From NCBI GenBank assembly GCA_903879465.1, contig CAIRLQ010000285.1:1-11067 (forward strand): 11,067 nucleotides of DNA. Reading direction: 5' to 3'. The stretch comes from an uncultured Opitutia bacterium (lineage in GTDB: Bacteria > Verrucomicrobiota > Verrucomicrobiia > Opitutales > UBA953). Made by a program: the position numbers and the translations under genes. Shown in pieces: positions 1 to 7,049 of the stretch (position 1 is its first letter; each line of letters opens with the position of its first letter). The notes beneath the pieces were generated by a model that saw nothing but the letters and a program-made list of their open reading frames with translations, was not told the origin of the DNA and did no database searches.

Positions 1-54
1 CGGCCCTTCCCCCTTTGCGGTCAAAGACCTAGGGGACATCGCCTTTTACATACC

Positions 55-1344
55 ATGGACATCAAAATCCAAGAAACTAACCCGACCCGCCGCTCCGTCA
101 CCGTGACGGTCCCCGCCGCGGCCGTCGCCGCCGCCGAGAAGGAAGTCCTCAAGGGCTTCACCCGCGAGGCCGCCCTCCCAGGCTTCCGCCCGGGCAAGGC
201 CCCAGAAGCTGTCGTGCGCCTGAAGTACGGCAAGCAGATCGCCGACGAGGTTAGTCAGCGCCTCCTCTCTCAGGGCTACGAACGCATCCAGCAGGAGAAG
301 AGCTTCACGGTTTACACCGTCGCCGACGTCCAGAAGGAAGAAGCCTCCGGCACCGACGTGGTCTTCCGCTACGAAGTCGACGTGGTTCCTGAGTTCAAGA
401 CCCCCGACTGGAAGTCCGTCAAGATTCCCGTCGAGACCGTCGCGGTCGCCGAGGCCGACATCGAAACCCATCTGAAGAAAATCCTCGAACAGCGTGCCCG
501 CTACGAGAAGACCGATGACGCCGCCGCCAAGGGCGACTACGTCCGCATCGGCTACGTCGGCACGATCGACGGCAAGCCAGTCAGCGAAATCGACGCCGAG
601 GCCAAGTCCTACGGCAGCGCCGAATCCACTTGGGAAGAAGCCGGCGCCGAAGGCGATATCGTCGCCGTCCCAGCCATTGCCAAGGCCGTCATCGGCCTCA
701 AAGCCGGCGACACCGCCAAGGCCGAACACACTTTCACCGCCACCCATGAGCGCGAAGCCCTCCGCGGCAAGACCGTGCAGTACGCCATTACCGCCAGCGA
801 AGTTCGCCGCAAAGAACTCCCGAAGATCGACGAGACTTTCCTGAAGTCCGTTGGCGTGAAGGACGAAGCCGAACTGCGCGACCAACTCCGTAAGGGCATC
901 GAAGGCTCCAAGCAACAGGCCGCCGAAACCGCCCGCCGCGAAAAGGCCGTCGACGCCCTCCTCGCCGGCCTAGATTTCCCCCTGCCGGAATCCGCCATCA
1001 ACTCCGTCGCCCAGGGCCTCTTCTACCAGTACGCCGAAATGCGTATGCGCAGCGGCACGAAGCCCGAAGAGCTCGAAACCCAACGCGACGACATCCTCGC
1101 CGAAGCCAAGAAAGCCGCCGCCATCCGCGTGCGCGCCCAGTTCGTGCTCTCCCGCATCGCCGAAGAGGAAAAACTCCAGGTCACTCAGCAGGAATTGGGC
1201 TCCGCTATCATGCAGGCCGCCCAATCGACCCAGACTCCGCCCGAAAAGCTCGTCAAAGACCGCCAGCGTCTCGCCGAAATCCGTCGCGACACCCTCCTCA
1301 ATAAGGCCCTCGATCTCGTCCTCGCCGGCGGAATCGCAGCCTGA
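55..1344 (+). CDS. tig: Trigger factor, ribosome-associated chaperone
   Basis: Trigger factor binds the ribosome at the exit tunnel and shields nascent chains in the cytoplasm. The 429-residue product is close to the usual length (about 430). The N-terminal ribosome-docking signature GFRPGKAP lies at residues 43-50. A central FKBP-like domain follows at about 160-250, starting GDYVRIGYVGT, and then an Ala/Glu/Lys-rich helical C-terminal substrate-binding domain. The FKBP part looks degenerate: the segment that in E. coli carries the aromatic active-site residues (the IPGFEDGI region) reads VPAIAKAVIGL here, so prolyl isomerase activity is doubtful. The ATG at 55 is the first good start and gives the canonical N-terminus; no Shine-Dalgarno motif precedes it. 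clpP and clpX follow, the common bacterial order. Family assignment is firm; loss of isomerase activity is inference. Confidence 0.96.
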   Translation: MDIKIQETNPTRRSVTVTVPAAAVAAAEKEVLKGFTREAALPGFRPGKAPEAVVRLKYGKQIADEVSQRLLSQGYERIQQEKSFTVYTVADVQKEEASGTDVVFRYEVDVVPEFKTPDWKSVKIPVETVAVAEADIETHLKKILEQRARYEKTDDAAAKGDYVRIGYVGTIDGKPVSEIDAEAKSYGSAESTWEEAGAEGDIVAVPAIAKAVIGLKAGDTAKAEHTFTATHEREALRGKTVQYAITASEVRRKELPKIDETFLKSVGVKDEAELRDQLRKGIEGSKQQAAETARREKAVDALLAGLDFPLPESAINSVAQGLFYQYAEMRMRSGTKPEELETQRDDILAEAKKAAAIRVRAQFVLSRIAEEEKLQVTQQELGSAIMQAAQSTQTPPEKLVKDRQRLAEIRRDTLLNKALDLVLAGGIAA

Positions 1345-1346
1345 GG

Positions 1347-1374
1347 TTGAGAATTCGGGCCGAGCGGGCATAGT
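1347..1374 (+). promoter_or_regulatory. Possible sigma70-type promoter before clpP
   Basis: In the 48-nt gap between tig and clpP, TTGAGA (1347-1352, five of six matches to TTGACA) is separated by 16 nt from CATAGT (1369-1374, four of six matches to TATAAT). Transcription would start near 1381 and leave only about 12 nt before the clpP ATG. A separate clpP promoter downstream of tig is plausible. The match is weak and promoter consensus in this lineage is unknown to me. Confidence 0.3.
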
Positions 1375-1392
1375 ACCCTCCACACACCTTCC

Positions 1393-1989
1393 ATGTCGTA
1401 CATCATTCCGAACGTAGTCGAGCGCGACGCCCGTGGCGAACGAGCCTGGGATATCTACAGCCGCCTGCTCAAGGATCGCATCATCTTCCTGGGTGCGCCG
1501 ATCTACGATGATGTCGCCAACGCGGTCATCGCCCAGCTGCTCTTCCTGCAGATGGAAGACCCGAAGAAGGATATTTCGATCTACATTAACTCCCCAGGCG
1601 GCTCGATCACCGCGGGCATGGCAATCTACGATACGATCAATTTCCTGACCTGCGAAGTGAACACGTATTGCATCGGCCTCTCGGCCAGCATGGCCACGGT
1701 ACTCCTCGCCGCCGGCACAAAGGGCAAGCGCCACGCGCTCCCAAACTGCCGCGTGATGATCCACCAACCCAGCGGCGGCGCCACAGGCCAGACGTCCGAT
1801 ATCTCTATCGCCGCGAAGGAAATCCTCCGCTGGCGCGACACGCTCAACCACGTCCTCGCCAAACACAGCGGCAAGACACCCGAGGATCTGCAGCGCGATT
1901 CGGACCGCGATTTCTACATGACGGCCGAACAGGCCAAGGCCTACGGCCTCGTCGACCACGTGGTCGCGCCCAAGACGGGCCGCGCCTAA
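1393..1989 (+). CDS. clpP: ATP-dependent Clp protease proteolytic subunit
   Basis: ClpP forms the double-heptamer serine protease chamber that degrades proteins unfolded and fed in by ClpX. The 198-residue product shows the full catalytic triad: Ser99 in GLSASM, His124 in MIHQP and Asp173 in RDFYMTAEQA. The spacings of 25 and 49 residues are the same as in E. coli ClpP (111/136/185). The glycine-rich SPGGS stretch (67-71) is intact. The protein starts almost directly at the mature N-terminus (SYIIPNVVE), so little or no propeptide needs removing. clpX begins 4 nt after the stop, which indicates co-translation of protease and unfoldase. The ATG has no Shine-Dalgarno motif but sits behind a pyrimidine-rich stretch ending CCTTCC. 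Confidence 0.98.
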   Translation: MSYIIPNVVERDARGERAWDIYSRLLKDRIIFLGAPIYDDVANAVIAQLLFLQMEDPKKDISIYINSPGGSITAGMAIYDTINFLTCEVNTYCIGLSASMATVLLAAGTKGKRHALPNCRVMIHQPSGGATGQTSDISIAAKEILRWRDTLNHVLAKHSGKTPEDLQRDSDRDFYMTAEQAKAYGLVDHVVAPKTGRA

Positions 1990-1993
1990 GCGT

Positions 1994-3316
1994 ATGGCCG
2001 GCGACCGCGCCGAGAGCTGCTCCTTCTGCGGCAAGCCCGCCGCGCAAGCGGGCAAACTCATCGCCGGACCTGGCGGCGTGGGCATCTGCGACGCCTGTGT
2101 CACCACCTGCGGCCGCCTGCTCGAACGCGAAAAATCGCGCGATGGCAAAACTCCCGCCACCGCTGCCGCCGGCGGCCCCGCCCTGCAGGAAGCCCCGAAG
2201 AAGAACCCACTCGCTCCGGTCAAACTCATCGCCCCGACCCAGTTGCGCGTCGAGCTCGACGCCCATGTGATCGGCCAGGACCACGCCAAAAAAGTCCTCT
2301 CGGTCGCCGTCTTCAACCACTACAAGCGCCTCAACGACCGCCTGACGAAGGCCACCGCCGAACAGGCCGGCGACCTCGCCGACGTCGAACTAGACAAGAG
2401 CAACGTACTGCTAATCGGCCCGACGGGCACCGGAAAGACGCTCCTCGCCCGTTCGCTCGCGCGCATGCTCGACGTGCCCTTCGCCATCGCCGACGCGACG
2501 ACGCTCACCGAAGCCGGCTATGTCGGCGACGACGTCGAGACGGTCGTGCTCCGCCTCCTGCAGGCGGCCGACATGGACGTCGACCGCGCCCAGCGCGGTA
2601 TCGTGTTCATCGACGAAATCGATAAAATCGGCCGCAAGTCCGACTCGGCCTCGATCACGCGCGATGTCTCCGGTGAAGGCGTCCAGCAGGCCCTGCTCAA
2701 ACTCCTCGAAGGTACGATTTGCAATGTCCCCCCGGCGGGCGGTCGCAAACACCCAGAACAGCAGTGCATCCGCGTCGATACTTCCGACATCCTCTTCATC
2801 TGCGGCGGCGCCTTCGCGGGCCTCGATCGCATCATCGCTCGCCGCGCTGGCTCTAAGTCCCTGGGCTTCGTCGCCCCGCAGAACGACCAGCCGAAACTTT
2901 CCGCCGAACAGATCATCGCCGGCCTACAACCCGAAGACCTATTCTCCTTCGGGATGATTCCGGAATTCGTCGGCCGCCTGCCCGTCATCTCGGTACTTGA
3001 GCCGCTCGACCGCGAGGCGCTCATCCGCATCCTGACCGAGCCACGTAACGCCGCGACGAAGCAGTACCGCAAGCTCTTCGCCCTCTCGGGCATGACCCTT
3101 GAGTTCAATCGCGAATCCCTCGAGGCCGCCGCCGACAAAGCGCTCGCCCTTGGCACGGGCGCCCGCGGCCTCCGCTCCGTCCTCGAAGGCGTGCTCCTAG
3201 AGACGATGTATTCGCTGCCCGAGGCGGCCGCGGGCTCGAAATACACGGTGACCGCCGAGGCCATTCGCGGCGAAAAACCTGTCTCCGTGTCCGCGCCCAA
3301 GAAGAAGGCTTCCTGA
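1994..3316 (+). CDS. clpX: ATP-dependent Clp protease ATP-binding subunit ClpX
   Basis: ClpX is the hexameric AAA+ unfoldase that recognises tagged substrates and threads them into ClpP. The 440 residues contain, in order: an N-terminal zinc-binding domain with Cys9, Cys12, Cys32 and Cys35; Walker A GPTGTGKT (142-149); pore loop GYVG (175-178); Walker B VFIDEID (204-210); an RKH loop (251-253); the ClpP-docking loop LGF (290-292, equivalent to the IGF loop); an arginine-finger segment EFVGRLP (Arg328); and sensor-2 GARGLRS with Arg391. Every functional element is present, so the protein should be active. It lies 4 nt after clpP and 5 nt before hisA, so it bridges the proteolysis and histidine genes. 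The short linker after the zinc domain (about 45-75) is Ala/Pro-rich. Confidence 0.98.
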   Translation: MAGDRAESCSFCGKPAAQAGKLIAGPGGVGICDACVTTCGRLLEREKSRDGKTPATAAAGGPALQEAPKKNPLAPVKLIAPTQLRVELDAHVIGQDHAKKVLSVAVFNHYKRLNDRLTKATAEQAGDLADVELDKSNVLLIGPTGTGKTLLARSLARMLDVPFAIADATTLTEAGYVGDDVETVVLRLLQAADMDVDRAQRGIVFIDEIDKIGRKSDSASITRDVSGEGVQQALLKLLEGTICNVPPAGGRKHPEQQCIRVDTSDILFICGGAFAGLDRIIARRAGSKSLGFVAPQNDQPKLSAEQIIAGLQPEDLFSFGMIPEFVGRLPVISVLEPLDREALIRILTEPRNAATKQYRKLFALSGMTLEFNRESLEAAADKALALGTGARGLRSVLEGVLLETMYSLPEAAAGSKYTVTAEAIRGEKPVSVSAPKKKAS

Positions 3317-3321
3317 TTTCC

Positions 3322-4053
3322 ATGATCGTCTATCCGGCCATCGATATCCGCGGCGGTCGCTGCGTCCGCCTCAGCCAAGGCCGCGACGATGCGCGTACCG
3401 ATTATTATAAGGACCCAGTGGAGCCGGCCATCCAGTTCGCCGAAGCTGGCGCGGAATGGATTCATGTCGTCGACCTTGATGGCGCCTTCGGCGGCGCCCC
3501 GCTCAACCTGCCCACCCTCCAGCGCATCGCCGCCCTGGGTCCGAAAATTCAATTCGGCGGCGGCATGCGCGATCGCGCGATCGCCGAAGCGGCCTACACT
3601 GCCGGCGCCAGCCGCATCGTCATCGGCACGCGCGCCGCGACGGATCCGGCCTTCCTCAATGAAATGGCCAAGGCGCACGGCCCGCGCCTCGCCGTCGGCA
3701 TCGACGCGAAAGACGGTCTCGTCGCCGTCAAAGGCTGGACCGCAGTCACGGCGCTCAAGGCTACGGAATTCGCCAAAGCCGCCGGCGACCTCGGCGTGTC
3801 GACGGTAATTTATACCGACATCGCGACGGACGGTATGCTCACGGGACCGAATTGGAAATCACTCGAGGAAGTCCTCAAGGTCTGTCCCTGCGGCGTCATC
3901 GCCTCTGGCGGCGTCGCTGGCACGGAAGATGTCGCCCGCCTCGCCCAGATGTCGAAGGCCTACCCGAATCTCGTCGGTGCAATCGTCGGTAAGGCACTCT
4001 ACGAAGGCCGCTGCAACGTGCAGGGTCTGCTAGCCGTCACTCGCGGTCACTGA
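3322..4053 (+). CDS. hisA: 1-(5-phosphoribosyl)-5-[(5-phosphoribosylamino)methylideneamino]imidazole-4-carboxamide isomerase
   Basis: HisA catalyses the fourth step of histidine biosynthesis, the Amadori-type isomerisation of ProFAR to PRFAR, on a (beta-alpha)8 barrel. At 243 residues it has the usual length. The two catalytic aspartates are visible: Asp8 in PAIDIRGG and Asp128 in GIDAKDG, the latter followed by the typical VAVKGW. The two phosphate-binding loops are QFGGGMR (77-83) and ASGGV near the C-terminus; YTDIATDGMLTGPN (164-177) is also typical of the family. The absence of a Trp/Arg-rich PriA signature and the presence of other his genes nearby favour HisA over the dual-function PriA. 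It starts 5 nt after the clpX stop (TTTCC-ATG), which implies translational coupling to the Clp genes. Confidence 0.96.
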   Translation: MIVYPAIDIRGGRCVRLSQGRDDARTDYYKDPVEPAIQFAEAGAEWIHVVDLDGAFGGAPLNLPTLQRIAALGPKIQFGGGMRDRAIAEAAYTAGASRIVIGTRAATDPAFLNEMAKAHGPRLAVGIDAKDGLVAVKGWTAVTALKATEFAKAAGDLGVSTVIYTDIATDGMLTGPNWKSLEEVLKVCPCGVIASGGVAGTEDVARLAQMSKAYPNLVGAIVGKALYEGRCNVQGLLAVTRGH

Positions 4054-4124
4054 GCCCCGCGCCGCGGCCCGGCGGGCCTACCGATGCTTGCCAACCGGAG
4101 GCCCCGCCCCAACATCCGCCCCAG
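4054..4124 (+). other. hisA to LolA-like gene spacer with small GC hairpin
   Basis: This 71-nt gap is the largest within the tig-hisD run. It contains GGCCC (4066-4070) and GGGCC (4074-4078), able to form a 5-bp hairpin with a 3-nt loop. No T-run follows, so it is unlikely to terminate transcription. The rest is C-rich and leads into the next ATG without a Shine-Dalgarno motif. I see no convincing promoter. Confidence 0.35.
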
Positions 4125-4883
4125 ATGGCTATTCTCCGTCCATTGCTCGCGCTGTTGCCCATGCTGACCATGGTCTTCGCCGCCGACACCGCGCCGGCCG
4201 GCTCCAGTCCGAATGTCCAGGAAATCGTGGCCAAGGCTCGCGCGGCGCTTACTTCTAACCCCGCGAAACTCGCCTCAATCAAAAGCCAGCGAATCGAGTT
4301 CACGGCCTCAGAGGTTAGCGGAAAACAGTCCACCCTCATCACCCTGACGCTTGCCACTCCGGCCTATCGCCTGCTCCGCAGCTCTGATAACGACCGTAAT
4401 TCCGAATCGGTGATGTGTGCTGGTCGGCTCGACGGATGGATGACGCGCAAGACGGACGCCCTCGCCCGTCGAAGCATCAAGGTAATCCCCTACGTGGAAT
4501 TCATCAAGCTGCAGGACATGGCCCGCGACGACCTGGCGTTCTTCGCCGAACCTGAACCGAAATTCGGTCAGGCGACTTTTCGCGGCACCTCCGAAGTCGC
4601 CGGCCACCCAACGCTAAGCGTCGAGTATGCCTACCGTAGCGGCTTCTCCATCACGCGGCACTTCGACGCCCAAACCTTCGCACTCGTCGCTTCCGACCAA
4701 CGCCTGCCCGACGGCAAGATCCAGCGTCAGCAAGTCCTGTCCATGGCCGCAAGCGACGGCGTGCTAATGCCGAGCAAGGAAGTCGTCTTCATCGACGGCA
4801 AGCAGACCGGTGAGGTTACTTATCACAAAGTGACCTTCAATGCCGACAACGACACGAAGGCCTTCGATTTCCCCACTTTCTGA
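4125..4883 (+). CDS. Secreted LolA/RseB-like hypothetical protein
   Basis: Function unknown. The 252-residue product begins with a clear signal peptide: Arg5, a hydrophobic core at about 6-18 (LLALLPMLTMVF), and a likely cleavage in VFA-ADTAP after Ala19 or Ala20. There is no lipobox cysteine; the single Cys is at 98, so a soluble exported protein is expected. The remainder alternates short polar beta-type segments with no enzyme motif. The pattern (TLATPAYRLLR, LDGWMTRKTDA, FDAQTFALVAS, QTGEVTYHKVTFNADNDTKAFDFP) resembles the half-barrel lipoprotein-carrier fold of LolA, LppX and RseB relatives often annotated as outer-membrane lipoprotein-sorting proteins; this is recognition by eye. It sits between hisA and hisD, ending 4 nt before hisD, so it is co-transcribed with histidine genes although nothing in it suggests a role in that pathway. 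Confidence 0.6.
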   Translation: MAILRPLLALLPMLTMVFAADTAPAGSSPNVQEIVAKARAALTSNPAKLASIKSQRIEFTASEVSGKQSTLITLTLATPAYRLLRSSDNDRNSESVMCAGRLDGWMTRKTDALARRSIKVIPYVEFIKLQDMARDDLAFFAEPEPKFGQATFRGTSEVAGHPTLSVEYAYRSGFSITRHFDAQTFALVASDQRLPDGKIQRQQVLSMAASDGVLMPSKEVVFIDGKQTGEVTYHKVTFNADNDTKAFDFPTF

Positions 4884-4887
4884 GCCC

Positions 4888-6180
4888 ATGACCACACTTC
4901 GCTCCAGCGATAAGGATTTTCGCGCCAAACTCCGGGAGTTCGTCGGCAACGGCGAAGCCGCCCAAGACATCCGGACCGCGGTCTCGACCATCATCGCCGA
5001 CGTGAAAGCACGCGGCGATATCGCCGTGCTGCACCACACCGCGAAGTTCGACCACGCAAAACTCAACGTCCGCCAAATCCGCATCCCGCTCGCCGAACTC
5101 GAAAAGGCTGCCGCGAAGTTAGACCCGGCTAAACGTAAATCCTTCGAGGAAGCCGCGAAGTGTATCACGCATTTTCACGCCCGCACCCTACCCAAAGGCT
5201 GGACGGCGAAGAACCCCCACGGCGCCACGGTCGGCGAACGCCACCACGCCATCCGCCGCTGTGGTCTCTATATTCCCGGCGGCCAAGTCCCACTCGTCTC
5301 CACGGTGCTGATGACCGCCCTGCCCGCCAAAGTCGCCGGCGTTCCCGAAATCTGCGCCTGCACACCGCCCCAGCCGGACGGAAAAATTAATCCTGACATC
5401 CTCGCCGCGCTCTACCTGAGCGGCATCCGCGAGGTCTACGCGGTCGGCGGCGTCCAGGCAATTGCCGCGATGGCCCTCGGCACCGACACGATACGCGCGG
5501 TCGATAAGGTCTTCGGCCCAGGCAACGCGTTCGTCACGGAGGCCAAACGCCAGCTCTTCGGCATCGTGGGCGTCGATCTCCTCCCCGGCCCGAGCGAGGT
5601 GATGATCATCGCCGACCGCACCGCGAAGCCGGAATGGGTCGCAGCCGATCTCTGCGCGCAGGCCGAACACGGCAGCGGCAAAGAAAAACTCTACTTAGTC
5701 ACGGACAACTCCGCGCTCGCCGATAAGTGCCTCGCGGCCGCCCGCACGCAGTCCAATTCCCTCACTCACGGCGAGAAGATCCGCAAGGCCCTCGACACGA
5801 AGGTGTGCGTGGTGCTCGTCGATAAGATCGAAGAGGCGGCCGAAGTCGCCAACCTCGTCGCTCCCGAACACCTGGAGCTGATGGTCGCCAAGGCGAAGTT
5901 GAAGAAACTCTCCGCCGCGGTCACCACGGCCGGCGCAATCCTCCTCGGCCCACACACGCCCACGGTGCTCGGCGATTTCACGGCAGGCCCCAGCCACACG
6001 CTACCCACCGGCGGCACGGGACGATTCTTTAGCGGTCTCCGCGTAGCCGACTTCCTCCGGCGCACGAGCCTGGTGCAGTATGATCAGGCTTCCCTCAAGA
6101 AGGCTGCGGCGGTAGTCGAAGCTTTCGCCCGCATGGAGCGCCTCGACGCCCACGGTCGTTCGCTGCGCCTCCGTCTCTGA
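4888..6180 (+). CDS. hisD: Histidinol dehydrogenase
   Basis: HisD performs the last two steps of histidine synthesis, oxidising histidinol to histidine with two NAD+, as a zinc-dependent homodimer. From the ATG at 4888 the protein has 430 residues, near the E. coli length of 434. Zinc and catalytic residues line up with E. coli: Gln258 and His261 in AQAEH, Glu327 and His328 in APEHLEL, Asp363 in GDFTAGPSH, and Glu417 and His422 in ERLDAHGRS. The family signature around GPGNAFVTEAKR (210-221) and LLPGPSEV is intact. An in-frame ATG at 4840 would add 16 residues but overlap the upstream gene by 44 nt and add sequence not typical of HisD, so I prefer 4888, which lies 4 nt after the previous stop. 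It converges with hisN across a 7-nt gap. Confidence 0.96.
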   Translation: MTTLRSSDKDFRAKLREFVGNGEAAQDIRTAVSTIIADVKARGDIAVLHHTAKFDHAKLNVRQIRIPLAELEKAAAKLDPAKRKSFEEAAKCITHFHARTLPKGWTAKNPHGATVGERHHAIRRCGLYIPGGQVPLVSTVLMTALPAKVAGVPEICACTPPQPDGKINPDILAALYLSGIREVYAVGGVQAIAAMALGTDTIRAVDKVFGPGNAFVTEAKRQLFGIVGVDLLPGPSEVMIIADRTAKPEWVAADLCAQAEHGSGKEKLYLVTDNSALADKCLAAARTQSNSLTHGEKIRKALDTKVCVVLVDKIEEAAEVANLVAPEHLELMVAKAKLKKLSAAVTTAGAILLGPHTPTVLGDFTAGPSHTLPTGGTGRFFSGLRVADFLRRTSLVQYDQASLKKAAAVVEAFARMERLDAHGRSLRLRL

Positions 6181-6187
6181 CCGATAA

Positions 6188-6961
6188 TCAGTCGCGCAGG
6201 GTGCGCATCACCTGGTCGTGCAACGCAGGCGCGGCGGCGATAATATTGCCGGCCTTCACGGGATCTCCGCCGGTCCACGAAGTCACGGTCGCGCCCGCCC
6301 CGCGCAACACGGGTAGCACGGGGACGAGGTCCCACGCATTCATAATCGGGTCGGCCATGACGTGCGCGCGACCCGCTGCGACGAGCAGATGGCCATAGCC
6401 GTCGCCCCAAGTCCGCACATGGGCGACACTATCAGCGAGGCGATTCCAGCGTACATCGCGGTGGAGACGACGAATATTATCAAGGTCGGTGGTGACGACG
6501 ACGGCGTCCTTGAGCGAAGCCTCGGCGACCCGTACACGCCTTCCGTTTAAAGTGGTGGTGTGATTATCACCGATGATCCGCTCGCCGAGAATGGGCTGAT
6601 CGATAAGCCCGAGCACCGGCTGACCTTCATAACGTAAGCCGATGAGCGTGACGTAAAGCGGCACGCGGGAAAGAAATGACTTGGTACCGTCGATGGGATC
6701 CAGCACCCAGCAGAACTCGGCGTCGATGCTCTCCGGGCCGAATTCCTCGCCAAGGATACCGTGCTCCGGATAAGCCTTCTTGATGGCCGCGCGCATGAGC
6801 CGCTCGGCCTCTTTATCGGCGACAGTCACCGGCGTGCCGTCGGACTTGAATTCGACCTCGGTCTCGAGGCGGGCGTGCGCGGCGACCAAGACCTCACGGG
6901 CGATGTCCGCGAGTTTCTCGGCGAATACCTTGAGTTCTTTCTGGCGTGCTTCCGGAAGCAT
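6188..6961 (-). CDS. hisN: Inositol-monophosphatase-family phosphatase, probable histidinol-phosphatase
   Basis: This 257-residue protein belongs to the Mg2+-dependent inositol monophosphatase superfamily. It shows KSDGTPVTVADK (39-50), the metal-binding GEE (71-73), the central WVLDPIDGTKSF (85-96, metal ligands Asp88 and Asp91) and NAWDLVPVL with Asp211. The segment WGDGYGHLLVAAGRAHVMADP resembles HisN-type members, which dephosphorylate histidinol phosphate, rather than inositol phosphatases. The adjacent hisD uses exactly that product, which supports the role; a 3'-phosphoadenosine or inositol phosphatase remains possible. The open frame extends to 7195, but those upstream starts would overlap the divergent gene at 7050 and add 78 low-complexity residues, so ATG 6961 (MLPEARQKEL) is chosen. 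No terminator separates it from convergent hisD. Confidence 0.8.
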   Translation of the reverse strand: MLPEARQKELKVFAEKLADIAREVLVAAHARLETEVEFKSDGTPVTVADKEAERLMRAAIKKAYPEHGILGEEFGPESIDAEFCWVLDPIDGTKSFLSRVPLYVTLIGLRYEGQPVLGLIDQPILGERIIGDNHTTTLNGRRVRVAEASLKDAVVVTTDLDNIRRLHRDVRWNRLADSVAHVRTWGDGYGHLLVAAGRAHVMADPIMNAWDLVPVLPVLRGAGATVTSWTGGDPVKAGNIIAAAPALHDQVMRTLRD

Positions 6962-7036
6962 GTCCCACAGGTAAGCCCGCCAGGCCCTCACTCCAAGCGA
7001 AAAGCCCCACGCCGCTTGACCGCCCGCCCCGAGCGG

Positions 7037-7042
7037 GGAGGA
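7037..7042 (+). promoter_or_regulatory. Shine-Dalgarno site deciding the GTG start at 7050
   Basis: GGAGGA ends 7 nt before GTG 7050. It is the only strong Shine-Dalgarno sequence ahead of any gene in this window, and it supports the GTG start over the internal ATG at 7110. Confidence 0.7.
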
Positions 7043-7049
7043 TGACAGC

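Noticed and set aside
970..2316. Long minus-strand reading frame (448 codons) antisense to tig and clpP; similar ones at 46-915 and 2518-3678
   Set aside because: These lie opposite well-established genes and arise from strong C/G preference at third codon positions, which removes stop codons on the opposite strand. The translations show no family motifs.
4066..4078. Terminator after hisA
   Set aside because: The 5-bp GC hairpin has no following T-run, and downstream genes are closely spaced on the same strand.
4840..4887. Upstream ATG of hisD adding 16 residues
   Set aside because: It overlaps the preceding gene by 44 nt and the added residues do not look like HisD; ATG 4888 gives the usual length.
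6178..6190. Bidirectional terminator between hisD and hisN
   Set aside because: Only a 4-bp CTGA/TCAG pairing with no T-run on either strand; too weak.
7016..7049. Sigma70 promoter starting at TTGAC 7016 for the DUF2071 gene
   Set aside because: No acceptable -10 hexamer is found 16-19 nt downstream; the stretch is GC-rich and includes the Shine-Dalgarno site.
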